Shown here piece by piece: positions 7,858-15,526 of a stretch of DNA of 20,122 nt (position 1 is the first letter of the stretch; the number at the start of each line of letters is the position of its first letter). Source of the DNA: an uncultured Lachnospira sp. (GTDB lineage: Bacteria > Bacillota > Clostridia > Lachnospirales > Lachnospiraceae). The position numbers and the translations under genes were made by a program. The notes under the pieces are model-generated. The model saw only the letters and a list, made by a program, of their open reading frames with translations, was not told where the DNA came from and did not search any database. The DNA is taken from positions 1 to 20,122 of the forward strand of contig CAMZGB010000012.1 of the NCBI GenBank assembly GCA_947306285.1. The letters run 5' to 3'.

Positions 7858-9237
7858 TTGAGAATACTGCATTACTCCTTAGGTTTTCCACCTTATAGGA
7901 GTGGAGGATTAACTAAATATTGTATAGACCTTATGTGGGCTCAAAAGGAGAAGGGCCATCAGGTGATAATGATGTGGCCGGGAAAGATGAATCTTACCGG
8001 TCATTTTGTGCGTTTTAAAAGAAGTAAAAACACTCAAAAAATCAATAGAGAACCTGTGTCATTTGAGAGCATCGAAATGATAAATCCACTTCCAGTTCCA
8101 TTGGACGAAGGAATATTAGAAGTGGACAAATATATGGAGCCTTGCGAAAACCCAGAAGCGTTTGAAGCACTTTTAAGGAGAATTGAACCCGACGCAATTC
8201 ATATTCATACTTTCCAGGGGTTGTATCCAGAACTACTTATAGCGGCGAAGGAACTTGGAATAAAAACAGTTTTCACAACACATGACTACTTTGGAATATG
8301 TCCTAAGATTACATTGTTTAGAGATGGGGATGTCTGTAACGGAGATTGCGGCAAATGTTTTGGCTGCAATAAAGATGCATTGTCGATGAACAAGATAAAA
8401 ATTTTACAATCTAGTCAGTACAGAAAATTAAAAGACTCAAGCGTGGTTAAAAAACTTAGAAGAAGTCACAGGGAAGACTTCTACGAAGAAGATGCAAAAC
8501 TAATACCAGAAGAGGAAGACACTGAGAAGAGATTTGAACAGGAAGACATGAGTGATGAAATTTATGAATCACTTAGAGATTATTATAGACAATTCTTTAG
8601 TTTTATAGATGTAATCCACTTTAATAGCACAGTAACACGAGATGTGTTTAAAAGATATTTGCCAAATGATATTAAGGGCAAGGTAATAAACATTAGCAAT
8701 AGTGAAATAAAAGACAAGAGAAAACTAAGGGGCTATGGAGGGAAACTTCGTATTGCATATCCCGCACCAGCCAGAGAGAGTAAAGGTTTCTTTATGCTAA
8801 AAGAAGCACTCGATGAATTGTGGGCTGAAGGTGTGAGAGACTTTGAACTAGATGTTTACAACGAGACAAAAAACGTGAGTGGATATATGAAAGTGTTGGG
8901 CAAATTTTCACCTAATGAAATAGATCAAGTATACGAGAATGCAGATTTGCTTGTTGCTCCAAGTCTTTGGTACGAGACATATGGATTCACAGTACTTGAA
9001 TCTTTGTGTTACGCAGTGCCTGCGCTTGTTACAACTAGAGTGGGCGCAAAAGATTTGCTAAAGCAAGGACATCTCGGAATGATTATTCAGCCTACAAAAG
9101 AAGATTTGAAACAGGCCATACTATATATCATAAAAAATCCAAGTATTTTGGAAGTATACAATAAGCGAATTTATAGGGAATTCAATTTTAGAGATGTAAG
9201 AAATTCTGCCGACGAAGTAGAAAAACTATACCAGTAG
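7858..9237 (+). CDS. GT4 glycosyltransferase with Cys cluster and charged insert
   Basis: A GT-B retaining glycosyltransferase for one linkage of the repeat unit. The N-terminal domain starts MRILHYSLGFPP with the glycine loop RSGG (14-17). The C-terminal domain carries YPAPARESKG (301-310) and the EX7E pair Glu373/Glu381 in YETYGFTVLE. Two features stand out. After THDYFGIC (141-148) comes a cysteine cluster, C148 then C160, C164, C167 and C170 (CNGDCGKCFGC), which could bind a metal. A highly charged insert at about 185-240, rich in Glu, Asp, Lys and Arg, separates the halves and may form a coiled or amphipathic helix. The gene begins at TTG with a strong ribosome binding site 15 bases after the previous stop. 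Sugar and acceptor are unknown. Confidence 0.85.
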   Translation: MRILHYSLGFPPYRSGGLTKYCIDLMWAQKEKGHQVIMMWPGKMNLTGHFVRFKRSKNTQKINREPVSFESIEMINPLPVPLDEGILEVDKYMEPCENPEAFEALLRRIEPDAIHIHTFQGLYPELLIAAKELGIKTVFTTHDYFGICPKITLFRDGDVCNGDCGKCFGCNKDALSMNKIKILQSSQYRKLKDSSVVKKLRRSHREDFYEEDAKLIPEEEDTEKRFEQEDMSDEIYESLRDYYRQFFSFIDVIHFNSTVTRDVFKRYLPNDIKGKVINISNSEIKDKRKLRGYGGKLRIAYPAPARESKGFFMLKEALDELWAEGVRDFELDVYNETKNVSGYMKVLGKFSPNEIDQVYENADLLVAPSLWYETYGFTVLESLCYAVPALVTTRVGAKDLLKQGHLGMIIQPTKEDLKQAILYIIKNPSILEVYNKRIYREFNFRDVRNSADEVEKLYQ

Positions 9238-9249
9238 AAGAGGCAAAAA

Positions 9250-10020
9250 ATGATTCCAAAAATAATCCATTATTGCTGGTTTGGAAATCAACCAATACCA
9301 GACAAGGAACAAAAGTGCATAGATAGTTGGAAAAAGTTTTTCCCAGATTATGAAATTAAAAGATGGGACGAATCAAATTTTGATGTGGAAGAAACTGCTT
9401 TTTCGAAACAAGCATATGAAAACAGGGACTATGCCTTTGTGAGCGACTATGTTAGAGCGAAAGTATTGTATGAGTATGGTGGATTATATTTGGATGCTGA
9501 TGTTGAGATAATCAAACCATTTCCAAAAATATTAGATGGAAGTGGCTTTATGGGATTTGAGAGAAGACATTTTTTAGGAACAGCTGTCATTGCTAGTGAG
9601 AAAGAAAATGAATTGATAAAACAGCTGGTTGAACACTATGAAAAACATAGTTTCATGATGAAAGATGGATCAATCGACAATATTTCAAACACATCAATCC
9701 TCACAGACATTATGAAAAATCGTGGATTGGTTTTAGGCGGGGAAAGACAAACAGTCGCCGGCTTTGAAATTTTTGACAGAGAATATTTTTATCCAAAAAA
9801 ACTTAATGACACAGATTTTAGAATTACTGATAAGACATGTGCAATACATAAATGTTCAAACAGTTGGCTAAGTGATCGCGAGAGAAAAAGAGGAACCAAC
9901 AAAGTATGGATTAATGTTTGTAGACCGATACTTAGGACAATTAGAAAAACATCAACAAAATTGTTTGGAAAAGAAAAAACAAGAAAGATAGAAGTTAAAA
10001 CTAGAAATAAACTCAGATAA
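9250..10020 (+). CDS. GT32-type glycosyltransferase, copy 1 (DXD sugar-binding family)
   Basis: A cytoplasmic GT-A fold transferase of the capsular-polysaccharide/Och1-like type. It begins MIPKIIHYCWFG, the family hallmark, followed by SWKKFFPDYEIKRWDE and SDYVRAKVLYEYGG leading to the metal-binding DAD (82-84) in LYLDADVE. The C-terminal part has IHKCSNSWLSDRER and a basic tail that may hold it at the membrane. At 256 aa it is exactly as long as the gene at 13518, with which it shares almost every motif; the two look like paralogues. GAGG at 9240-9243 lies six bases before the ATG. It follows the GT4 gene after 12 bases. Donor and linkage are unknown. Confidence 0.88.
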   Translation: MIPKIIHYCWFGNQPIPDKEQKCIDSWKKFFPDYEIKRWDESNFDVEETAFSKQAYENRDYAFVSDYVRAKVLYEYGGLYLDADVEIIKPFPKILDGSGFMGFERRHFLGTAVIASEKENELIKQLVEHYEKHSFMMKDGSIDNISNTSILTDIMKNRGLVLGGERQTVAGFEIFDREYFYPKKLNDTDFRITDKTCAIHKCSNSWLSDRERKRGTNKVWINVCRPILRTIRKTSTKLFGKEKTRKIEVKTRNKLR

Positions 10021-10066
10021 AAATAGCAAATTCGTTAATGCTTTTTAAGCAAAAGGATTAAAACAA

Positions 10067-11431
10067 ATGTGGAATCAACTTTGTGCAAAAGTGTTTAAAG
10101 ATTTTACAAAAACACTTGAAAAAGAGAATATTAGATACTTTGTACTACGCAATTATAAAAAACTTCCTGAAGGCAATGACTCAAAGGATGTTGATATTGT
10201 AATAGATCCAAAAGATATAAAAAAAGCGGATGTTATTGTGAGACAAGTATATGATGACAATGGATTGGAGTATTACGATGAAGCTCGTTTTGACAAACTA
10301 AGATGTACACATGGAATGAGTTGGGAAAACAAAACGGGAATTCATATAGATTTAATATGTGGATATAGAGTTCGAGGTTACGAAATATATACCTTTGATG
10401 AACTATACTCTCACGCAACAAAGTATAAAGACTTTTATGTATTAGGCGGCTTCATGGATGGCTTGATGGTATTAATCTACAAATTGTTTGGATATAAAAA
10501 GCCAGTATTGAAGGAGAGATATAGAGAAGAAATATTTGACAGCTATACAAATAACAAAGATGAGTTTAGAGCAGAAATTATTAAACTTTTGGGTAGAGAA
10601 TTATCAATAAAAGTAATTGATGATATTTCAGAAAAGCGCTTTGACAACATAATTGAATATAGCAGTCAAATAACAAAGAGGCTAATCAAATATGCTAAAA
10701 AGAAATACCGCTTCAAATCACTTAGAGGACACCTTCATTTTTTGTGGCAGAAATTTGACCGCGTAATTCTAAGATATAGAAAGCATAAAAGAGTGCTTGC
10801 TGTGTTGGGACCAGATGGAGTTGGGAAAACCACTTTTATAGATGCATTGATTGAACAACTAAATCTTTATTATGTAAGTGATTTAGAAGATAGAAAAGTA
10901 GATGTTTATCATTTTAGACCTACAATCTTACCAAACTTGGGAGAGATTGGCGAGAAGGCTAAAGTGATGGAGCAGGATAAAGATTTCACAAATCCACATA
11001 GACAAAAACCGGCAAATCCTGTTAGTTCATTTTTTAGAATAGCTTATTATTCATTGGATTACATTGTGGGGTGGCAGAAAATTGTCAGAAAAAATGTAAA
11101 GTACGATCAGATTACTCTTTTTGATAGATATAGTTACGATTTCATAATTGATCCTCGAAGAACTAGACTAAGACTACCTAAATGGATAAGAAAGTTTTTT
11201 GCTAGAATAACACCTCAGCCTGGAATAGTTTTTATTTTAGAGGCGGACGCAGACGTTATTTTTAGCAGAAAAAAGGAATTGCCAAAAGAAGAGATAGAAA
11301 GACAATTAAAAGAATATAAATTGTTGGCACAAAGCAATAAGAGATTTGTGATGATTAATACTGAAAAGCAGCCATACGAGATGGCTGATGAGGCAGTAAA
11401 AATAGTATTGGAAAAATATGCAAAACAATAA
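10067..11431 (+). CDS. Nucleotidyltransferase-like domain fused to thymidylate-kinase-like P-loop domain
   Basis: Two domains are visible in 454 aa. Residues 1-160 contain FVLRNYKKLP then DVDIVID with Asp41 and Asp43, matching the Dh[DE]h metal site of the minimal nucleotidyltransferase fold (compare PF14907-type proteins of polysaccharide loci); HIDLICGY further on could supply a third acid. After a basic linker (about 200-240), residues 243-454 form a P-loop kinase with Walker A GPDGVGKTT (248-256), a DRYSYD motif (353-358) like the DRY motif of thymidylate kinases, and an Arg-rich lid region. It is not a plain Tmk, given its size, fusion and position between glycosyltransferases. Substrate is unknown; transfer of phosphate or a nucleotide to a sugar or glycan lipid is inference. 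It sits 46 bases after the GT32 gene and ends inside the start of the next. Confidence 0.75.
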   Translation: MWNQLCAKVFKDFTKTLEKENIRYFVLRNYKKLPEGNDSKDVDIVIDPKDIKKADVIVRQVYDDNGLEYYDEARFDKLRCTHGMSWENKTGIHIDLICGYRVRGYEIYTFDELYSHATKYKDFYVLGGFMDGLMVLIYKLFGYKKPVLKERYREEIFDSYTNNKDEFRAEIIKLLGRELSIKVIDDISEKRFDNIIEYSSQITKRLIKYAKKKYRFKSLRGHLHFLWQKFDRVILRYRKHKRVLAVLGPDGVGKTTFIDALIEQLNLYYVSDLEDRKVDVYHFRPTILPNLGEIGEKAKVMEQDKDFTNPHRQKPANPVSSFFRIAYYSLDYIVGWQKIVRKNVKYDQITLFDRYSYDFIIDPRRTRLRLPKWIRKFFARITPQPGIVFILEADADVIFSRKKELPKEEIERQLKEYKLLAQSNKRFVMINTEKQPYEMADEAVKIVLEKYAKQ

Positions 11432-12665
11432 AATGAAAAAAGAAAAAATATTTATTTCTGCATATGCTTGCGAACCAAATGAAGGCTCTGAAATTGGAGT
11501 AGGTTGGAATTGGGTATTACAGATTTCCAAGAACTTCGAAGTGTGGGCATTGACCAGAAGAAGCAATCAACAGAATATTGAAAAGTGGATGAAGTCACAA
11601 GATGTAAAACCAGATATACATTTTGTGTACTATGACTTGACACGCGCTTTGACTTTCTGGAAGAAAGGGCTTAGAGGAGTAAGACTTTATTACAATCTTT
11701 GGCAAATTTTTTCAAACAAGCTTGTTAAGAAGACAATGATAGAGAATGATATAAAAATGTATCACCTATTAACATACGGAAATGTTCTTTGGAGAGCGAG
11801 CAGGTACGGAATGAAACAATTCTTTATTTGGGGACCAGTGGGTGGTGTAGATATTATTCCTAGAAAGTTTTCTTCATACTATGGAATAAAATTCCAAATA
11901 AGGGAAATGGTCAGAAGATTTATTATTAAAACACTACCAATAAATCATGGATTTAGAAAGAAATGCAAAAATGCAAATATAATTCTTTGCAAAACAGATG
12001 CAACCATAAATGCTATTCATCCAAAGTATCAGAATAAGGCGAGACTATTTACGGATTGTGCTGTTGATGAGAAAACTATTAAAGAGCCATTCGATGTAAA
12101 GAATGAAAAAGTAAGATATTTGACAGCAGGTAGATTAGATGCCTGGAGAAATTTTGATATCTTAATTGAATCTTTCAAAAAGTCGTATGAGGAAAATCCA
12201 AATATTGAATTAGTGATTGTTGGAGAAGGTAAAGATTCAGACAGAATGAAAAAACTAATCCATATTCGTGAAATGGATGAACATATTAGGATGACTGGGC
12301 AATTAGAAATGAGTGATTACTTTAAAGAGATGGAGTCATCAAATGTTGTTATTAATCCTGCCTACAAAGAAAGTGGAGTTACAATGTCATTTGATGCGTT
12401 GTCTATGTCTAAACCATTCATTGGAATTAATACAGGTGGATACACACATGTTTTTGAAGATGGTTCGGCGGAACTTATTCAATATAATGAGAGAGAAAAA
12501 CTGATAGACGAATTAACGAAAGCTATTATGAAACTGTCTGATCAGTCGGTCAGAGAAGAAATGAGTAGGAAAGCATATAGTGTGGCACTTAGAAATACTT
12601 GGAACACAAAAGGAGAAGAAATATGCAGACTGATAGAGGATGCATATAAACAGACGCAAGAATGA
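11418..12665 (+). CDS. GT4 glycosyltransferase, copy 1 (SAYxCEP family)
   Basis: GT-B fold transferase for repeat-unit assembly. Conserved blocks are ISAYACEP (13-20), GSEIGVGWNW (23-32), IWGPVGG (137-143) and the C-terminal nucleotide-sugar site ending in KESGVTMSFDA (317-327). In that motif the first Glu is E318 but the position of the second, seven residues later, is Asp326, a change from EX7E to EX7D. The protein is a paralogue of the gene at 14307. The ATG at 11418 overlaps the preceding gene by 14 bases and has GGA five bases upstream; an ATG at 11433 would line up better with the paralogue, which starts MKKKILVSAY. Its stop overlaps the next gene by four bases (ATGA). Sugar specificity is unknown. 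Confidence 0.85.
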   Translation: MQNNKMKKEKIFISAYACEPNEGSEIGVGWNWVLQISKNFEVWALTRRSNQQNIEKWMKSQDVKPDIHFVYYDLTRALTFWKKGLRGVRLYYNLWQIFSNKLVKKTMIENDIKMYHLLTYGNVLWRASRYGMKQFFIWGPVGGVDIIPRKFSSYYGIKFQIREMVRRFIIKTLPINHGFRKKCKNANIILCKTDATINAIHPKYQNKARLFTDCAVDEKTIKEPFDVKNEKVRYLTAGRLDAWRNFDILIESFKKSYEENPNIELVIVGEGKDSDRMKKLIHIREMDEHIRMTGQLEMSDYFKEMESSNVVINPAYKESGVTMSFDALSMSKPFIGINTGGYTHVFEDGSAELIQYNEREKLIDELTKAIMKLSDQSVREEMSRKAYSVALRNTWNTKGEEICRLIEDAYKQTQE

Positions 12666-13492
12666 AAAAAGTAGCAGCAGTCATTTTGAATTATAATACC
12701 CCAAAAGACACGCTCAGTTGCGTGAATCTTTTGAAGCGTCAAAAAGATATAGATCTTTTAAATATTGTGGTAGACAACAAATCGACTGATGATAGTGTAA
12801 AAATTTTTGAAAGAGAATTAGATGCAACACTAATAAAAAATAGTGAAAACAAAGGATACTCTGCAGGAAATAATTTAGGAATAAGAAAAGCAGATGAGGA
12901 AAATTGCGAGTATGTATTAATCATAAATCCGGATGTGGAAATAAAAGATGAATATGCAATAAAAAAATGCGTGGATGTTATGGACAACAATCCGGACGTG
13001 GCGGTTGTAGGACCAGATGTAATAGACATAAATAATAATCATCAAAATCCACTACGCGAACTTAAGTTTTGGGAAGACTTTCTTTGGCCACTAGCAGTAA
13101 TTTGTAATAGAAGAGCAAAACAGAGCCGCTATGTTGGCGACCATACAAAGAGTGGTTACTGCGAGAAAGTATCCGGATGTTGTTTTGTGGCTAGAATGAA
13201 AGCAATAAAGGAAATAGGTTTTTTGGATGAAAACGTGTTTCTATACTGCGAGGAACCTATACTATCTTCCGCGCTAAAGACAAAGGGATACAGTGAGTAT
13301 TATTTGTCGAAGGCACAAGCATTTCATAATCACAAAGAGAATGAAAAGGGAGATGCGTCAGATAGAACATACCAATATCTAACTAGCAGATATTATTATT
13401 TGAAAAACTATAAGTACAAAGGACTAAAAAGAAAACTAGCATGTGCATCATGCAAGATAGAGAGAAAAGTAATTACATCAAGAAAGAAGTAA
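12662..13492 (+). CDS. GT2 glycosyltransferase (WbbL/rhamnosyltransferase-like, COG1216 type)
   Basis: A GT-A inverting transferase of the repeat-unit pathway. The N-terminal strand AAVILNYN is followed by VVDNKSTD (36-43), NKGYSAGNN (63-71) and NPDVE (89-93), the DXD-like metal site. SGCCFVARMKAIKEIGFLDE (171-190) and FLYCEEP (193-199), with the likely catalytic acids E197/E198, complete the pattern of the WbbL-like group, many of which use dTDP-rhamnose. No membrane segment is seen; the basic C-terminus may touch the membrane. The ATG lies inside the previous stop (ATGA), so translation is coupled, and no good ribosome binding site is needed. The exact donor is not determinable. Confidence 0.87.
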   Translation: MKKVAAVILNYNTPKDTLSCVNLLKRQKDIDLLNIVVDNKSTDDSVKIFERELDATLIKNSENKGYSAGNNLGIRKADEENCEYVLIINPDVEIKDEYAIKKCVDVMDNNPDVAVVGPDVIDINNNHQNPLRELKFWEDFLWPLAVICNRRAKQSRYVGDHTKSGYCEKVSGCCFVARMKAIKEIGFLDENVFLYCEEPILSSALKTKGYSEYYLSKAQAFHNHKENEKGDASDRTYQYLTSRYYYLKNYKYKGLKRKLACASCKIERKVITSRKK

Positions 13493-13517
13493 CAGACATA
13501 AATAGAGGAGTTAGTAG

Positions 13518-14288
13518 ATGATACCAAAGATAATTCATTATTGTTGGTTTGGCCCTAAAGAATTAGGGGAGTTGGAAAAAGCATGTTTAGAATCGTGGAA
13601 GAAAATGCTTCCAGATTATGAAATTATGTTTTGGAATGAAGAATCATTTGATATAAATAGCAATTTATATGCCAAGCAAGCATATGAAAGTGGAAACTAT
13701 GCTTTTGTGAGTGACTATGCTCGACTAGTTGCGTTGGTCAAATATGGAGGGATATATTTTGACACCGACGTGGAAGTTATAAAAAAGTTTGATAAATTTT
13801 TGGAAGATTATGCTTTCACAGGATTCGAAAACAAAACAATGGTAGCAGCAGGAATTATGGGGTGTGAGAAAGGCAATGAATTCTTTTCACAAGTTTTAGA
13901 TTACTATAATTCGCATGCGTTTATAGACGAAAATGGAAATATTGATGCAACAACTATTGTAAAAATAATGACTAGAATACTTGTTGAACATGGACTGGTT
14001 CAGCAACATAGCGAACAAACAGTATTCAATGTTCATATATATGACAGAGATATTTTTTATCCAAAGAAAATGAAAGATGGATCATTTAGAGTAACAGAGG
14101 AGAGTTACACTATCCACAGATATGCTGGAAGTTGGTTAACAGACAGAGAACGTCGAAGAGGCGAAAATTATTTTTGGAGAAAAGTGTGCAGACCAAATCT
14201 AAAAAGGATGAGAAAACTCTTTATCAAGATTGCCGGAGAGAAAAAGGCAAATAATTTCGAGGCATCTTTGAGAAAGAAAATGAGATAG
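13518..14288 (+). CDS. GT32-type glycosyltransferase, copy 2
   Basis: Same family and the same 256-aa length as the gene at 9250. It begins MIPKIIHYCWFG, has SWKKMLPDYEI, the shared block YAFVSDYAR, and the metal-binding DTD (82-84) in IYFDTDVE. The end keeps IHRYAGSWLTDRERRRG and a basic tail. Differences from copy 1 lie mainly in the segment 85-190 that would contact donor and acceptor, so the copies probably make different linkages. GAGGAG at 13505-13510 gives a strong ribosome binding site seven bases from the ATG. The next gene is again a SAYxCEP-type GT4, repeating the family pairing of copy 1. Confidence 0.88.
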   Translation: MIPKIIHYCWFGPKELGELEKACLESWKKMLPDYEIMFWNEESFDINSNLYAKQAYESGNYAFVSDYARLVALVKYGGIYFDTDVEVIKKFDKFLEDYAFTGFENKTMVAAGIMGCEKGNEFFSQVLDYYNSHAFIDENGNIDATTIVKIMTRILVEHGLVQQHSEQTVFNVHIYDRDIFYPKKMKDGSFRVTEESYTIHRYAGSWLTDRERRRGENYFWRKVCRPNLKRMRKLFIKIAGEKKANNFEASLRKKMR

Positions 14289-14306
14289 TTTGAGTTATAT
14301 ACAGAT

Positions 14307-15524
14307 ATGAAAAAGAAGATACTTGTAAGTGCATATGGTTGCGAACCAGGTAGAGGTTCGGAGGCGGGAGTCGGTTGGAACTGGGTCCTTCAGTTAGCGC
14401 GAGAATATGATGTATATGTAATTGCAAGGGCAAATGATTCTGAGAAAATTGAAGCAAATATCCCAGAGCATTTGAGAGACTCTCTACACTTTACATATTA
14501 TGATACGAACAAGGTTTTCTTGAAAATAAAAAAAGGTGCGAAGAGATTATATATTTACTATGCGCTATGGCAAATAGGAATAATAAAAGTAATTAAAAAA
14601 TTAAAAAAAGAAATCGATTTTGACTACTCAATGCATTTAACGTTTGGAAGTTTATGGATGCCAACGTTTTTACCATTTTTTAATATACCTTTTATTTGGG
14701 GTCCAGTAGGTGGAGCGGATCCTGTACCAAAGCCACTAATAAAACAGTTGCCTTTGAAGGATAGAATCGTTCAAAGATTCAGATATTTTTTGATCAAGAC
14801 AAGTTGTATCAATCCACGCGTAGCTTATCCAAGTAGAAAGGCTATAGCTATATTGTGCAGAACAAAAAATAACATCGAAGCCATTCCAAAAAAACATAGG
14901 CACAAAACACATGTAATTATTGAAACCGGAATGAGCGAGGATGTGTTCGAAAATAAAAAGAACTATGATGTTAAAAATGAAAAAGTTGAAATAGCAGTAG
15001 TTGGCAGACTTATTCCAATCAAAAATGTGGAAGCGGCCATTGAGGCTATGCGAATTGTAAAGAAAGAATATGACAATGTACATATGACTATAATAGGGGA
15101 TGGATACTTAAGAGATAAACTTGAAAAGAAATCCCAGGAGTACGAATTGAGTGACAGTATAGAGTTCTTGGGAGAAATACCTCGTGAACAAGTGTTGGAA
15201 AAATTAAAAAAATCAGATATTTATTTGTTCCCAAGTTTGCATGAAGGAGGGTCCTGGTCTCTTATGGAGGCTATGGCTATTGGATTGCCGGTAGTGTGTT
15301 TAGACTGGACAGGTATGGGAGTAATTGTTGATGATAAATCTGGAAAGAAAGTTGAGCCAACCACTTACGAACAGATATGTAGCGATTATGCAAAAAATCT
15401 CGGCTTGTTGATAAGTGACGAACAATTAAGGCGAGAAATGGGATTAAATGCGAGAAGAAGGATAAAAGAAAACTATAGTTGGGAAAGTAAACTAGACTTT
15501 ATGAATAGTGTTTTAGAAAAATAA
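14307..15524 (+). CDS. GT4 glycosyltransferase, copy 2 (SAYxCEP family)
   Basis: GT-B transferase paralogous to the gene at 11418. It has VSAYGCEP (7-14), GSEAGVGWNW (17-26), IWGPVGGADPVP (130-141), VGRLIPIKN (232-240) and an intact EX7E motif, E313 and E321, in HEGGSWSLMEA. At 405 aa the length is normal. The start ATG has no clear Shine-Dalgarno sequence in the 18-base gap after the GT32 gene, so it may rely on reinitiation; the start is fixed by the conserved first strand. The Wzy-like gene follows after two bases. It should be the catalytically orthodox member of the GT4 pair. Sugar specificity is unknown. Confidence 0.88.
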   Translation: MKKKILVSAYGCEPGRGSEAGVGWNWVLQLAREYDVYVIARANDSEKIEANIPEHLRDSLHFTYYDTNKVFLKIKKGAKRLYIYYALWQIGIIKVIKKLKKEIDFDYSMHLTFGSLWMPTFLPFFNIPFIWGPVGGADPVPKPLIKQLPLKDRIVQRFRYFLIKTSCINPRVAYPSRKAIAILCRTKNNIEAIPKKHRHKTHVIIETGMSEDVFENKKNYDVKNEKVEIAVVGRLIPIKNVEAAIEAMRIVKKEYDNVHMTIIGDGYLRDKLEKKSQEYELSDSIEFLGEIPREQVLEKLKKSDIYLFPSLHEGGSWSLMEAMAIGLPVVCLDWTGMGVIVDDKSGKKVEPTTYEQICSDYAKNLGLLISDEQLRREMGLNARRRIKENYSWESKLDFMNSVLEK

Positions 15525-15526
15525 AA

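Noticed and set aside
10039..10051. Small hairpin TGCTT/AAGCA in the gap before the kinase fusion gene
   Set aside because: The stem is only 5 bp with a 3-base loop and no T-run follows; such structures are expected by chance in AT-rich DNA, and nothing else suggests an internal terminator.
14736..15083. A 115-codon minus-strand open frame inside the second GT4 gene
   Set aside because: It is antisense to conserved GT4 motifs, with no ribosome binding site or family resemblance.
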